Origin: HGM11525 sp045649145
GTDB lineage: Bacteria > Bacillota > Clostridia > UBA1381
Length of the DNA: 26,697 nucleotides
Assembly (NCBI GenBank): GCA_045649145.1
Contig: JAZRPK010000019.1
Location: 1-26,697, forward strand
Reading direction: 5' to 3'
Under the pieces are notes generated by a model. The model was not told where the DNA came from, did no database searches, and worked only from the letters and a program-made list of their open reading frames with translations. A program made the translations under genes and the position numbers. Shown here piece by piece: positions 8,063-17,300 of the stretch. Position 1 is the first letter of the stretch. Every line of letters begins with the position of its first letter.

Positions 8063-9142
8063 ATGCGAGGGTTTATAAAATATTACATATTTACTTTTAT
8101 TACGATGCTTATTCTTTTTAATCCGCAAAGCTCGATGCAGTATGCAATGTCGGGAATGGCGCTTTGCACCGATGTGCTGGCACCGTCGCTGTTTCCGTTT
8201 TTTGTCTGCTCGGGACTTTTGATATATTCGGGCTTTTGCGAGGTGCTTGCCAAAATGTTCGGCAGGGTTATGGTGCCGCTTTTTAATATAAACGGCACAG
8301 GTGCGGCGGCATTTATACTCGGTATAATATCGGGGTATCCTCTTGGAGCGCAGACGGCATTAAAGCTCTATGAAAACGGCTCGCTGACAAAAACAGAATG
8401 TGAGCGGCTTTTAGCCTTTTGCAATAATTCGGGACCGCTTTTTATATTAGGCTCGGTCGGCGTGGCAATATATCATAGTCCCCGAGTGGGTGCGATGATG
8501 TACTTGGCACATATTGCGGCAGCATTTACGGTGGGGATTATCTTTCGGTTTTATAAGAAAAAGGACCGCTCGGGTGCGGTTTTCGCTACAGAATTAAAAG
8601 ATAAATCATTCGGCGAAATATTTTCTAGCGCCCTTTCCAGCTCAATATCGAGTATACTGACCGTATGCGGTGCGGTTGTGTTCTTTAGCGTTATAGCAAA
8701 CCTTGTTGCCGACTTAATTCCTGAGGGAGTGGCACGGACTCTTTTTGTAGCGGCGAGTGAGCTTACGTCGGGAATAAGAGATATTTCCGAAATGTCGATT
8801 GCTACTGGCACAAAGCTGGTGCTCTCTTCGGCTGCGGCGGGCTTTGCAGGCTTTTGCGTGCATATTCAGGTTATGAGCGTTGCGGCGGGAAAGGGAGTGA
8901 GCCTTGTTCCGTATATTGTCGGAAAGGCGATACACGCTCTTGTTGCTGCTTTATATATGTATGTTCTGCTTAAATTCTTTCCCATTACTGCGACTGTGTT
9001 TGCAAGTGGCAGCAGTATTTCGGGTGCGTTTTTTGCGGCGTCGGTCTTTACCGGTATGTGTACGATAGTGCTTTCGCTGGTGGCTATGGTCGTAATTATC
9101 GTATCATACAGCAGGAATAAAAAGAAAAACCCCCTTTGTTAA
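8063..9142 (+). CDS. ylbJ: Sporulation integral membrane protein YlbJ
   Basis: Multi-pass membrane protein of the YlbJ/nucleoside-recognition (Gate) type; the Bacillus gene is SigE-dependent and needed for heat-resistant spores. The 359-residue product is hydrophobic throughout. It has the family signature GIISGYPLGA (about residues 87-96) and FCNNSGPLFILG (119-130), followed by further membrane segments up to a basic SRNKKK tail. A GAAAGGCGG site precedes the ATG. It is divergent from yqfC, so two mother-cell sporulation functions share one promoter region. The stop codon lies in a terminator hairpin. Family assignment is confident; the transported or sensed molecule is unknown. Confidence 0.9.
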   Translation: MRGFIKYYIFTFITMLILFNPQSSMQYAMSGMALCTDVLAPSLFPFFVCSGLLIYSGFCEVLAKMFGRVMVPLFNINGTGAAAFILGIISGYPLGAQTALKLYENGSLTKTECERLLAFCNNSGPLFILGSVGVAIYHSPRVGAMMYLAHIAAAFTVGIIFRFYKKKDRSGAVFATELKDKSFGEIFSSALSSSISSILTVCGAVVFFSVIANLVADLIPEGVARTLFVAASELTSGIRDISEMSIATGTKLVLSSAAAGFAGFCVHIQVMSVAAGKGVSLVPYIVGKAIHALVAALYMYVLLKFFPITATVFASGSSISGAFFAASVFTGMCTIVLSLVAMVVIIVSYSRNKKKNPLC

Positions 9143-9151
9143 GGGGATTTT
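9126..9151. terminator. Bidirectional terminator between ylbJ and scfB
   Basis: The stem CCCCTT/AAGGGG (9131-9136 with 9141-9146) has a TGTT loop, with flanking A4 (9126-9129) and T4 (9148-9151) that can extend pairing. The - strand reading gives GTTTTTCTTT after the stem, so it should work best for the scfB transcript. It also serves ylbJ, whose stop codon it contains. Confidence 0.75.
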
Positions 9152-9155
9152 ATGC

Positions 9156-10532
9156 TTAATTAAGACCTTCCATTGCCTTTATAGCCTCAATTGCGATTGC
9201 ACACTCAACACGCTTTCTCTCAAATTCACAGGCGAGCTTATAAGGCTCGTTTATGTCCTTGTTGAAGTTGTACGCATTGGCTGCACAGCCGCCGCTGCAA
9301 TAGAATTTTGCAAAGCAATTGCTACATTCGGGCTTGGTGTAGATATTGGATTTTTCAAATGTGGACTTTATTTCCTCGTCAAATTCGCCCGTCATAACAG
9401 AGCCCATCTTAAAGTCTGAATTTCCGACAAACTGGTGGCAGGGATAGATATCACCCTCGGGAGTTACTGCGATATACTCATGACCTGCGCCGCAGCCTGA
9501 CAGCCTTTTTACAACGCACGGACCCTGGTCTAAGTCTATCATAAAATGGAAGAAGTTAAAGGGCTTGCCCTCACGTCTGCGGTCGATATAGAGCTTGGCC
9601 AGCTTTTCGTATTCGGCACAAACAGTGTCTATATGTTCTTCGGTAAGCGCATAGCTTTCGCTTTCGGGTGCGACAACAGGCTCTACGCTTGTCTGCAAGA
9701 ATCCGAGGTCTGCCATATGCATAACATCGTCTGCAAAATGGAGATTCTCTGCGGTAAATGTACCTCGCACATAGTAATTATCTTGATTACGGCTTTCGGC
9801 GATATCAATAAACTTAGGAACAATAGCGTCATAACAGCCGGAGCCGTCGACACGTACACGCATTTTATCGTTTGTTTGCTTAGTGCCGTCAAGGCTTAGG
9901 ACTATGTTGGACATATTTGCGTTTACATATTCCTTTACCTCGTCATTGAGGAGTATGCCGTTGGTTGTGATGGTGAAGCGGAAATTCTTGTTGTGCTTTT
10001 CGCCCTGCTCCTTGGCGTATTCGGTAATCTCCTTTACCACACCAAAGTTCATCAGCGGCTCGCCGCCAAAATAGTCGATTTCGATATTTCTTCTGGTGCC
10101 TGAGTTTTTGATTACAAAATCAATAGCCGCCTTGCCTACCTCGGCACTCATCATACCACGATGTCCCTGATACTCGCCTGTGCCTGCAAAGCAGTATTTA
10201 CATCTTAAATTGCAATCGTGAGCAATATGCAGACAAAGTGCCTTAACCACCGATTTTTTGTTCCATTTAGCAGCAATCTCTGCATAGAAATCGTCGGTGT
10301 ACAGTTGCCCTGCATCTACAAGGTTTTTAAGCTCGGCAAAGCTTCCCTTAACATCTTCCTCGCCGTAATTCGTGCCAAGGGTTGCTATTATATCGGAATA
10401 GTCGGCATCTTTATCAAAATTGTCGCCTATTTTATCCAACAGGTCATAAAAAATATCGTCAACAATGTGGACTGCGCCGCTGTAAACGTCCAAAACGATA
10501 TTAAGTCCCATCAGCTTGTATTTATGTATCAA
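9156..10532 (-). CDS. scfB: Radical SAM SCIFF peptide maturase (thioether forming)
   Basis: Radical SAM/SPASM enzyme that forms Cys-to-alpha-carbon thioether links in the SCIFF precursor (sactipeptide/ranthipeptide type), using SAM and iron-sulfur clusters. The start MIHKYKLMGLNIVLDVYSGA is the typical N-terminus of this family. The SAM cluster motif CNLRCKYC gives Cys107, Cys111 and Cys114. A C-terminal SPASM region supplies many cysteines, including CGAGHE, YPCHQF, CSNCFAKFYCSGGC and a final CEFE. Start is a TTG at 10532 behind GGGAG. The substrate gene lies directly upstream, separated by a hairpin. metK, which supplies SAM, is nearby on the same strand. Length (458 aa) is normal. Confidence 0.96.
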   Translation of the reverse strand: MIHKYKLMGLNIVLDVYSGAVHIVDDIFYDLLDKIGDNFDKDADYSDIIATLGTNYGEEDVKGSFAELKNLVDAGQLYTDDFYAEIAAKWNKKSVVKALCLHIAHDCNLRCKYCFAGTGEYQGHRGMMSAEVGKAAIDFVIKNSGTRRNIEIDYFGGEPLMNFGVVKEITEYAKEQGEKHNKNFRFTITTNGILLNDEVKEYVNANMSNIVLSLDGTKQTNDKMRVRVDGSGCYDAIVPKFIDIAESRNQDNYYVRGTFTAENLHFADDVMHMADLGFLQTSVEPVVAPESESYALTEEHIDTVCAEYEKLAKLYIDRRREGKPFNFFHFMIDLDQGPCVVKRLSGCGAGHEYIAVTPEGDIYPCHQFVGNSDFKMGSVMTGEFDEEIKSTFEKSNIYTKPECSNCFAKFYCSGGCAANAYNFNKDINEPYKLACEFERKRVECAIAIEAIKAMEGLN

Positions 10533-10555
10533 TTAAAAAACTCCCATCCTGTCAT

Positions 10556-10585
10556 AAAAACAACTGCCCTGTTTAACAAGGCAGC
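10556..10585 (-). terminator. Hairpin with T-run between scfA and scfB (partial terminator)
   Basis: On the - strand a roughly 10-bp stem (10585-10576 with 10572-10563, two G-T wobbles) closes on a TAA loop and is followed by TTGTTTTT. It lies between the SCIFF precursor and its maturase on the same transcript. It would let the precursor be made in excess over the enzyme by partial read-through. Stem and T-run are seen; the attenuating role is inferred. Confidence 0.7.
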
Positions 10586-10605
10586 TATCTTTATTTAATG
10601 TTAAA

Positions 10606-10752
10606 TTATTTCTTGAGCTGCTCGCACTTCTGGTTAGCAACTGTGCATGAAGTCTTGCAAGCTGACTGGCAAGATGTCTGACATTCGCCGCAAGCGCCAC
10701 GCTTAACACTATCCTTTAATACAGCCTTGTTAAGAGTTTGTACGTGTGTCAT
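10606..10752 (-). CDS. scfA: SCIFF peptide precursor (six cysteines in forty-five)
   Basis: Ribosomally made precursor of a thioether-linked peptide. The 48-residue product starts MTHVQTLNKAVLKDS and contains the cysteine-rich core CGECQTSCQSACKTSC, with a sixth Cys in QKCE. All six cysteines lie within the last 28 residues (21, 24, 28, 32, 36, 43). It matches the near-invariant SCIFF family, found almost universally in Clostridia. A perfect GGAGG site lies seven bases before the ATG. The maturase gene follows at once. Biological role of the mature peptide is not settled in the literature I know (quorum or signalling roles have been proposed). A promoter is visible upstream, so it need not depend on smpB transcription. 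Confidence 0.96.
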   Translation of the reverse strand: MTHVQTLNKAVLKDSVKRGACGECQTSCQSACKTSCTVANQKCEQLKK

Positions 10753-10791
10753 TATATTTACCTCCGTAGTCTATTTTTATTTATTGAAGCT

Positions 10792-10820
10792 ATTGTATCA
10801 CAAAAAATTACCTTTGAAAA
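10792..10820 (-). promoter_or_regulatory. SigA-type promoter of scfA
   Basis: On the - strand: -35 TTTTCA (10820-10815), a 17-base spacer, and -10 TACAAT (10797-10792) preceded by TG one base before, an extended -10. The distance to the scfA ATG is about 40 bases. Confidence 0.65.
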
Positions 10821-10851
10821 GGGGTTTTTGCGAATTTTTTACATTTTAGGC

Positions 10852-11322
10852 TTAAAATCTGTTATTATGCTCCTTAAAAGCTCGGTCCATACTGCGTTTT
10901 GAATCACGCTTTGCAATGTCCTCGCGCTTGTCATAGAGCTTTTTGCCCTTGCATACGCCAAGAGCTAGTTTTACCCTTGAGCCTTTGAAATACAGCGAAA
11001 GGGGGATAAGAGAATAACCGTCCTGAGCCGTAAGACCTATAAGCCGTCTTATCTCACGTTTGTGAAGAAGGAGTTTTTTCGGTCTTAGAGGGTCTTTGTT
11101 AAAGATATTCCCCTGCTCATATGGGCTTATGTTCATTCCGAGAATAAAAACCTCGCCCTTGTCCACACGACCATACGCATCGGTCAGATTGACCTTGCCT
11201 GCACGTACCGATTTAACCTCTGTTCCAAAGAGTTCTATCCCTGCCTCCAGAGTTTCGGTTACGAAATAATCGTGATGAGCCTTTTTGTTACGTGCAAGAG
11301 TTTTAACTGCTTGTTCAGCCAT
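10852..11322 (-). CDS. smpB: SsrA-binding protein SmpB
   Basis: Binds tmRNA and brings it to stalled ribosomes for trans-translation. The 156-residue protein begins MAEQAVKTLARNKKAHHDYF, continues with the conserved GIELFGTEVKSVRAGKVNL and GEVFILGMNISPYEQGN stretches, and ends in the basic tail KREDIAKRDSKRSMDRAFK that enters the decoding centre. Length is as expected. The ATG is preceded by AAGGAGAT. It follows metK by 15 bases, so it probably shares its transcript. tmRNA (ssrA), often near smpB, is not in this window. Confidence 0.97.
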   Translation of the reverse strand: MAEQAVKTLARNKKAHHDYFVTETLEAGIELFGTEVKSVRAGKVNLTDAYGRVDKGEVFILGMNISPYEQGNIFNKDPLRPKKLLLHKREIRRLIGLTAQDGYSLIPLSLYFKGSRVKLALGVCKGKKLYDKREDIAKRDSKRSMDRAFKEHNNRF

Positions 11323-11337
11323 TGTTATCTCCTTAAA

Positions 11338-12480
11338 TTATTTGGTGAGTGCATTTTTTAGCTCTTCGACTTTGTCCGTCTTCTCCCACAAAACGTCCAA
11401 ATCCTCTCTGCCCATATGTCCGTATGCAGCCAATTGCTTGTAGATAGGCTTTCTCAAATCAAGTGCCTTTATTATAGCTTGTGGACGCAGGTCAAATACC
11501 TTATTAACAGCAGCTGCAATCTCCTCATCGGAAACAACGCCTGTGCCGAAGGTATCAGCCATTACAGAAACAGGCTCTGCCACACCGATTGCATAAGCAA
11601 GCTGGATTTCGCACTTTGTTGCAAGTCCTGCTGCAACTACATTCTTAGCAACCCATCTTGCCGCATATGCTGCCGAGCGGTCAACTTTCGTCGGGTCCTT
11701 GCCCGAAAAAGCACCGCCGCCGTGACGTGCATAGCCGCCGTAGGTGTCTACTATAATCTTTCTGCCGGTAAGACCGCTGTCGCCCTGAGGTCCGCCTACA
11801 ACAAAGCGGCCTGTCGGGTTTATATAGTATTTGGTATCATCTGTCAAAAGCTCCGCCGGAATTATCGGCTTTATTACATTTTCAATCAAATCTGCCTTTA
11901 TTTGAGGGATGTCAACTTCAGGTGCGTGCTGGGTTGAAATAACAACAGTATCAACTAAAACGGGCTTGCCGTCCTCGTAAAGAACGGTTACCTGAGTTTT
12001 TCCGTCGGGACGAAGGTAGGTAAGAGTGCCGTCCTTACGAACGTCGGTAAGACGCTTAGCCAGCTTGTGCGCAAGCGAAATGGGCAGGGGCATAAGCTCG
12101 GGCGTTTCGTCGCAGGCATAACCGAACATCATACCCTGATCGCCTGCACCCTCTGCATCAACACCCATTGCGATGTCGGGCGACTGCTCGTCGATTGAGG
12201 TTATAACAGCACAGGTAGTGCCGTCAAATCCGTATTTCGCACGGTCATAGCCTATTTCAAGCACTACGTTACGTGCAATTTTGGGTATATCGGCATAGCC
12301 GTTTGTTGTAATTTCGCCCATAATGGACACAACGCCTGTTGTACACGTGGTTTCACACGCAACTCTGGACATTGGGTCCTGTCTTAAAAGCTCGTCTAAA
12401 ACGGCGTCGGAAATCATATCACAGATTTTGTCGGGATGTCCCTCTGTAACAGATTCTGATGTAAACAGCATTTTACTCAT
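11338..12480 (-). CDS. metK: S-adenosylmethionine synthase
   Basis: Makes SAM from methionine and ATP; cytoplasmic tetramer in the family. The 380-residue protein starts MLFTSESVTEGHPDKICD (from residue 4) and contains GAGDQGMMFGYACDE. It also has GGGAFSGKDPTKVDRSAAYA, the phosphate-binding region. Length is slightly short of the 385-400 norm but complete. The ATG lies behind GGAAGGAAG. Only 42 bases separate it from lexA, too little for a SAM riboswitch, and I see none. It may be transcribed from the lexA promoter; a TATAAT (about 12497-12502) without a good -35 partner is the only local alternative. Its product feeds the SAM-dependent maturase downstream. Confidence 0.98.
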   Translation of the reverse strand: MSKMLFTSESVTEGHPDKICDMISDAVLDELLRQDPMSRVACETTCTTGVVSIMGEITTNGYADIPKIARNVVLEIGYDRAKYGFDGTTCAVITSIDEQSPDIAMGVDAEGAGDQGMMFGYACDETPELMPLPISLAHKLAKRLTDVRKDGTLTYLRPDGKTQVTVLYEDGKPVLVDTVVISTQHAPEVDIPQIKADLIENVIKPIIPAELLTDDTKYYINPTGRFVVGGPQGDSGLTGRKIIVDTYGGYARHGGGAFSGKDPTKVDRSAAYAARWVAKNVVAAGLATKCEIQLAYAIGVAEPVSVMADTFGTGVVSDEEIAAAVNKVFDLRPQAIIKALDLRKPIYKQLAAYGHMGREDLDVLWEKTDKVEELKNALTK

Positions 12481-12522
12481 TTGTATCTTCCTTCCTATTA
12501 TATACAGTAAATATGTATTCTA

Positions 12523-13125
12523 TTAAAATGTTCTAAAAACTCCGATAACCTTGCCGAGTATTTCGACGTCAGTTGCAATAATCGGCTTCATAAAATCGTT
12601 TTCTGGCTGAAGTCTTATATGAGAGTCTTCTCGGTAAAAGGTCTTAACGGTTGCGTCCTCGCCATTTATAAGTGCAACGACAATATCGCCGTTATCAGCC
12701 GACGGCTGTTTCTTAACAACTATCATATCGCCGTCAAGGATTGCCGCATTTACCATCGACTCGCCTTCGACTTTAAGCATAAAAAGCTCGTTGTTTTTGG
12801 CGATTGACATTGGGATAGGGAAGCTCTCGCCGATATCCTCGACTGCAGTAATCGGCTCGCCTGCGGTAATCTTGCCGTAGACGGGTACCTTTACATACCT
12901 GTCGCCGCCATCTTCCGAAACCACCCTTATCGAACGGTTTTTCGCACCCTCTTTAACAATCAGTCCGTGCTGCTCCAGCTTTTTTAATCTTGCGTGTACG
13001 GTAGCTGTTGATGTAAGACCTGTTTCGGTGCAAATCTCACGGACAGTAGGCGGAAAGCCGCGTGTTTCAAGCTGACTCTTTATAAAGTCGAGTATCTGAT
13101 AATCCTTTGCGCCAAGCTTTGCCAT
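12523..13125 (-). CDS. lexA: LexA repressor
   Basis: SOS repressor that self-cleaves when stimulated by RecA filaments. The N-terminal winged helix (about residues 1-65) includes FPPTVREICTETGLTSTATV. The cleavage site is Ala88-Gly89 in GKITAGEPI. Ser123 (in GESM) and Lys161 (in DATVKTF) form the catalytic dyad. The residues after the Ser read VNAAI, where many relatives have a Gly at the second-last position; this is probably neutral. 200 residues, normal for Firmicutes. An AAAGGAG site precedes the ATG, and a near-ideal SigA promoter lies 35 bases upstream. I could not see a typical GAACnnnnGTTC-like operator in the promoter. Confidence 0.96.
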   Translation of the reverse strand: MAKLGAKDYQILDFIKSQLETRGFPPTVREICTETGLTSTATVHARLKKLEQHGLIVKEGAKNRSIRVVSEDGGDRYVKVPVYGKITAGEPITAVEDIGESFPIPMSIAKNNELFMLKVEGESMVNAAILDGDMIVVKKQPSADNGDIVVALINGEDATVKTFYREDSHIRLQPENDFMKPIIATDVEILGKVIGVFRTF

Positions 13126-13159
13126 CTGTCACAACTCCTTTCGGACACTATCATTTGTA

Positions 13160-13188
13160 ATTATATCACCAACGTCTGCTAAAGTCAA
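13160..13188 (-). promoter_or_regulatory. SigA-type promoter of lexA
   Basis: On the - strand TTGACT (13188-13183), a 17-base spacer, then TATAAT (13165-13160): five of six and six of six matches to the SigA consensus. It is about 35 bases before the lexA start and probably drives lexA, metK and perhaps smpB. Confidence 0.85.
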
Positions 13189-13191
13189 ATA

Positions 13192-14157
13192 TTACTTGCC
13201 TCTTAAGACTTGTTCAAGGTCTGTGTAGGCATAGTCATCGCTTTTGGCGGTCGGCTTAGCGTTCTTGGTTTTGTGATTAGTATGCTCCGCCTCGGCGGCT
13301 GCCGTTGTGCAAATGCCCTCGCTGTGCCAACGCTCGAGGATTTTGTCCATATACGGAAAGGACAGCTTGCCTGTTTGCATAACGCAGTATTCGTGTGCGA
13401 GCAAAATCATCTCACGGCTCATCGAAAACTCACCAAGCCATTTGGAAAAGTACTGCTCCTCGCCGTTTGCCAAGGCTCTTTGTCCTATACCCATTTTGTC
13501 GGTTATGTACTTGATATCATCGTTTTTTCTTTCGCTCTCACGTAGATATCTGCTGATATCCTCGGGTGTTACAAGACCTCTGTCGCACCACGAAAGTGCA
13601 ACCTTTTCTGCGTAAGAGAGTCTGGGTTTGCCCTTGGAAACGCAGTACTCAATCAGCATTAAAACTGCCTCGGGCGAAAGTCCTAAGCCGTCATAAAACC
13701 AATATAGAGTTTCCATTTCAGACGGATTAAGCGGCTTTTGCAAAAGCTCCTCTGAAACAGCCATCATATCCCTAAGAGCAGGAATTGCTATTACTGCGTC
13801 GCTTATCTCGGAAGTGGTGTAATCGCTCTTTTTTACTGCAACAACATCATCTGTTTGGGGAAGAGCTGGCGTGGATGTTTCGACAGCAACCTCCGTATTG
13901 CTTTTGCCAAGGAATGTTATACTGCCGTTTTCCTCGCTCATAACGCCCTGTGCACACCAGTACTCCACTGCATTTATCACATCGCTTTCAAGCATAGAAA
14001 GAGCGGCGGCTATGTCACGGAACTTCGCATCTGCACCGACAAGAGCAAGCATATAAAGATAAACCTTTACATACATAGCATTTGCTTTTGGCATTTTATT
14101 CAGTATAAAATCCTTGTCAACGGTCACAAAATCCATACTTTTTCTGATAAACGGCAT
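13192..14157 (-). CDS. DnaD-domain replication/primosome-like protein
   Basis: The 321-residue protein has an N-terminal winged-helix-like part (about residues 15-85) and two tandem DnaD/DnaB2-type domains. The first is around SEMETLYWFYDGLGLSPEAVLMLIEY and SYAEKVALSWCDRGLVTPED, the second around SKWLGEFSMSREMILLAHEY and DKILERWHSEGI. Such proteins act in replication initiation and helicase loading in Firmicutes. I chose the ATG at 14157, since it follows GAAGGAG at the right distance. The longer frame to 14223 adds 22 residues without a site. The ending DLEQVLRG resembles other DnaD-like proteins. It may not be the orthologue of Bacillus dnaD, so no symbol is given. It diverges from rpoB. 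Confidence 0.88.
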   Translation of the reverse strand: MPFIRKSMDFVTVDKDFILNKMPKANAMYVKVYLYMLALVGADAKFRDIAAALSMLESDVINAVEYWCAQGVMSEENGSITFLGKSNTEVAVETSTPALPQTDDVVAVKKSDYTTSEISDAVIAIPALRDMMAVSEELLQKPLNPSEMETLYWFYDGLGLSPEAVLMLIEYCVSKGKPRLSYAEKVALSWCDRGLVTPEDISRYLRESERKNDDIKYITDKMGIGQRALANGEEQYFSKWLGEFSMSREMILLAHEYCVMQTGKLSFPYMDKILERWHSEGICTTAAAEAEHTNHKTKNAKPTAKSDDYAYTDLEQVLRGK

Positions 14158-14216
14158 TAGTTTTTCTCCTTCGGTAAAAATTCTTCTAAAATCTGAAAAA
14201 AAATCCAATATGCCTG

Positions 14217-14245
14217 TTGACATATTGAAAAATATATGATAGTAT
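14217..14245 (+). promoter_or_regulatory. Candidate SigA promoter upstream of rpoB (distal)
   Basis: A perfect -35 TTGACA (14217-14222), a 17-base spacer and a weaker -10 TAGTAT (14240-14245). It lies about 150 bases before the rpoB start. A second candidate further down (14252-14280) is listed separately; I cannot tell which is used. Confidence 0.45.
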
Positions 14246-14251
14246 AGTTTA

Positions 14252-14280
14252 TTGTACTATGGTAATAAAATGGGTATATT
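14252..14280 (+). promoter_or_regulatory. Candidate SigA promoter upstream of rpoB (proximal)
   Basis: TTGTAC (14252-14257), a 17-base spacer and TATATT (14275-14280): four and five of six consensus matches. It would give an rpoB leader of about 110 bases. The region is AT-rich, so chance matches are likely. Confidence 0.4.
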
Positions 14281-14307
14281 ATCCGCTGTATTCAGCATCT
14301 TGGTCAA
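14278..14307 (-). promoter_or_regulatory. Candidate SigA promoter of the DnaD-domain gene
   Basis: On the - strand TTGACC (14307-14302), an 18-base spacer and GATAAT (14283-14278), each five of six matches. It is about 120 bases before the chosen start and overlaps the proximal rpoB candidate, so the two directions could compete. Confidence 0.5.
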
Positions 14308-14396
14308 TTATATCATATATAATTACAAAAATCAAGTAGCTTACAAAAATTTATATATCCGTTTTATACCAATATTTCAGACGAGGTGATAAAAGA

Positions 14397-17300
14397 ATGG
14401 TGCATCAGGTTCATATGGGCAAAAACACCAGGCTCAGTTACTCTAAAATCAATGAGGTTTTAGAAATGCCTAACCTTATCGAGGTGCAGAAGGATTCTTA
14501 CAAATGGTTTCTGGAGGAGGGCTTAAAGGAAGTATTCCACGATATTTCCCCAATCAAAGACCACTCGGGACATTTGGTGCTGGAGTTCTTTGACTACCGC
14601 CTTGATTACAACTCAAAATACACCGTTGAGGAGTGTAAGGAGCGTGACGCAAAATACGCTGCGCCGCTTCGTGTAAGTGTAAGACTTATCAATACCGAAA
14701 CGGGCGAAATCAAAGAGCAGGAGATTTTCCTGGGCGACTTCCCGCTGATGACAGAGCAGGGTACCTTTATTATAAACGGTGCCGAGCGTGTTATTGTCAG
14801 CCAGCTGACACGTTCACCGGGAATTTACTATGAGTTTGACCGTGATAAGACGGGTAAACCTCTTTATAATTCTACTGTTATACCCTATCGTGGTGCGTGG
14901 CTTGAGTACGAAACAGACTCAAACGACGTTTTCTCGGTGCGTATTGACAGAACAAGAAAGATACCTGTAACCATTCTTATTCGTGCAATGGGCGTTCAGA
15001 CCAATGCAGAAATTTTAGAGCTGTTCGGCGAGGATCCGCGCCTTACTGCTACATTTGAAAAGGACCCCACCGACAACCGCAACGATGCGCTTTTGGAAAT
15101 ATACAAGCGCCTCCGCCCGGGCGAGCCGCTTAACGTGGAAAATGCGGAATCGCTTATTACAAATATGTTCTTCGACCCGAAGAGATATGACCTCGCAAGA
15201 GTAGGACGTTATAAGTTCGACAAGAAGCTTGCGCTTACTTCGCGTATCGTCGGAAAGGTAGCAGCTGATGATGTTATCGACCCGACAACAGGCGAAATCC
15301 TTGCAAATGCAGGCGACGAGCTTACCTATGATACAGTTAAGAGGATGGAAAATGTCGGCGTTAATTCGCTTGATGTTATCGTTGAGGAGCAGAGAGTACG
15401 TATTCTTTCCAATGATATGGTGCTCATTTCCGAGTATGTTGATATTGACGTATCCGATTTGAAATTGACGAAGGTACGCAGAAAGGTTCTTGAGGACATC
15501 CTTGACAATCTTGAGGACGGAGATGACCTTTACGAGATTATCTCAAGCCGTGCAGACGAGCTGTCACCTAAGCATATCACGGTTGACGATATGATGGCAT
15601 CTATCAACTATGTTATGAACCTTGCAAACGGCGTGGGCAGCATAGACGATATCGACCACCTCGGCAACAGAAGATTAAGAAGCGTGGGCGAGCTTTTGCA
15701 AAACCAGTTCAGAATAGGTCTTGCAAGAATGGAAAGAGTTGTAAGAGAGCGTATGACAATTCAGGACCTTGAAATTATCACACCGCAGACTCTTATCAAT
15801 ATCCGCCCGATTATAGCAACAATTAACGAGTTCTTCGGCTCATCACAGCTTTCACAGTTTATGGACCAGCCAAACCCCTTGGCAGAACTTCGTCATAAAA
15901 GACGTATCTCTGCACTCGGACCGGGCGGTCTTTCAAGAGAGCGTGCAGGCTTCGAAGTCCGTGACGTTCACTATTCGCACTACGGCAGAATGTGTCCGAT
16001 AGAAACTCCTGAAGGACCGAACATCGGTCTTATCACATCACTTGCAACCTTTGCACGTGTAAACGAGTACGGCTTTGTTGAGGCTCCTTACCGCAAGGTT
16101 GATAAGGAAAAGGGCGTTGTTACAGACGAGATTGTATATATGGCAGCAGATACCGAGGACGAGTTTATCATCGCTCAGGCGAACGAGCCTTTGGACAGCG
16201 AAGGTCGCTTCCTCGACAAGCAGGTTGCAGCACGTTACCGTGATGAAATCATCGAGGTAGACGGCAGCCGTATAGATTATATGGACGTATCCCCCAGACA
16301 GCTCGTTTCGGTTGTTACGGCTTGTATTCCGTTCTTGGAGAACGATGACGCTAACCGTGCGCTGATGGGCTCTAACATGCAGTGTCAGGCAGTACCTCTT
16401 CTTACCACCGACTCACCGATTGTCGGCACAGGTATGGAATACAAGGTCGCACGTGATTCTGGTTCGGCGGTGCTTGCTAAGGAAGCAGGTACTGTTGTTA
16501 AGGTTTCTGCTGACGAAATCATCATCAAGGGCGACGCTACAGGCGCTAAGCACGTTCAGAAGCTTGTGAAGTTTACACGCTCCAACCAGTCAACCTGTAT
16601 CAACCAGCGTCCGATTGTTTCGGTCGGCGAGCACGTTGAAAAGGGCGATATTATTGCAGACGGTCCCGCTATGTCAAACGGTGAGCTTGCTTTGGGTAAG
16701 AATATCCTTATCGGCTTTATGACATGGGAGGGTTATAACTACGAGGACGCTGTACTAATCAGCGAAGACCTCGTAATGAACGACGTATTTACATCTATTC
16801 ATATTGAGGAATACGAATGTGAAGCACGTGATACAAAATTAGGACCCGAGGAGATTACAAGAGATATTCCGAATGTTTCCGAAGACGCTCTTAAAGACCT
16901 CAACGAAAAGGGTATTATCCGCATTGGTGCGGAGGTTCGTGCAGGGGATATCCTTGTTGGTAAGGTTACACCTAAGGGTGAAACAGAGCTTACTGCAGAG
17001 GAAAGACTCCTTCGTGCAATCTTCGGCGAGAAGGCACGTGAGGTACGTGACACATCACTTCGTGTACCCCACGGCGAGAATGGTATCATTGTTGATGTTA
17101 AGACCTTTACACGTGAAAACGGCGACGAGATGTCACCGGGCGTAAACGAGGTTGTAAGATGCTATATTGCACAAAAGAGAAAGATTTCTGTCGGCGATAA
17201 GATGGCAGGCCGTCACGGAAACAAGGGTGTCGTATCCCGTGTACTTCCCCGTGAGGATATGCCGTTCTTAGAAGACGGAACACCCTTGCAGATTGTGCTA

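Noticed and set aside
12481..12522. SAM riboswitch or T-box ahead of metK
   Set aside because: The gap to lexA is only 42 bases and shows no stems of that size.
14158..14223. Longer start for the DnaD-domain gene at 14223
   Set aside because: No ribosome binding site there, while ATG 14157 has GAAGGAG at good distance.
14224..14396. L10-type leader regulating rpoB
   Set aside because: rplJ and rplL are absent and no stable leader fold with that pattern was seen; the region is AT-rich.
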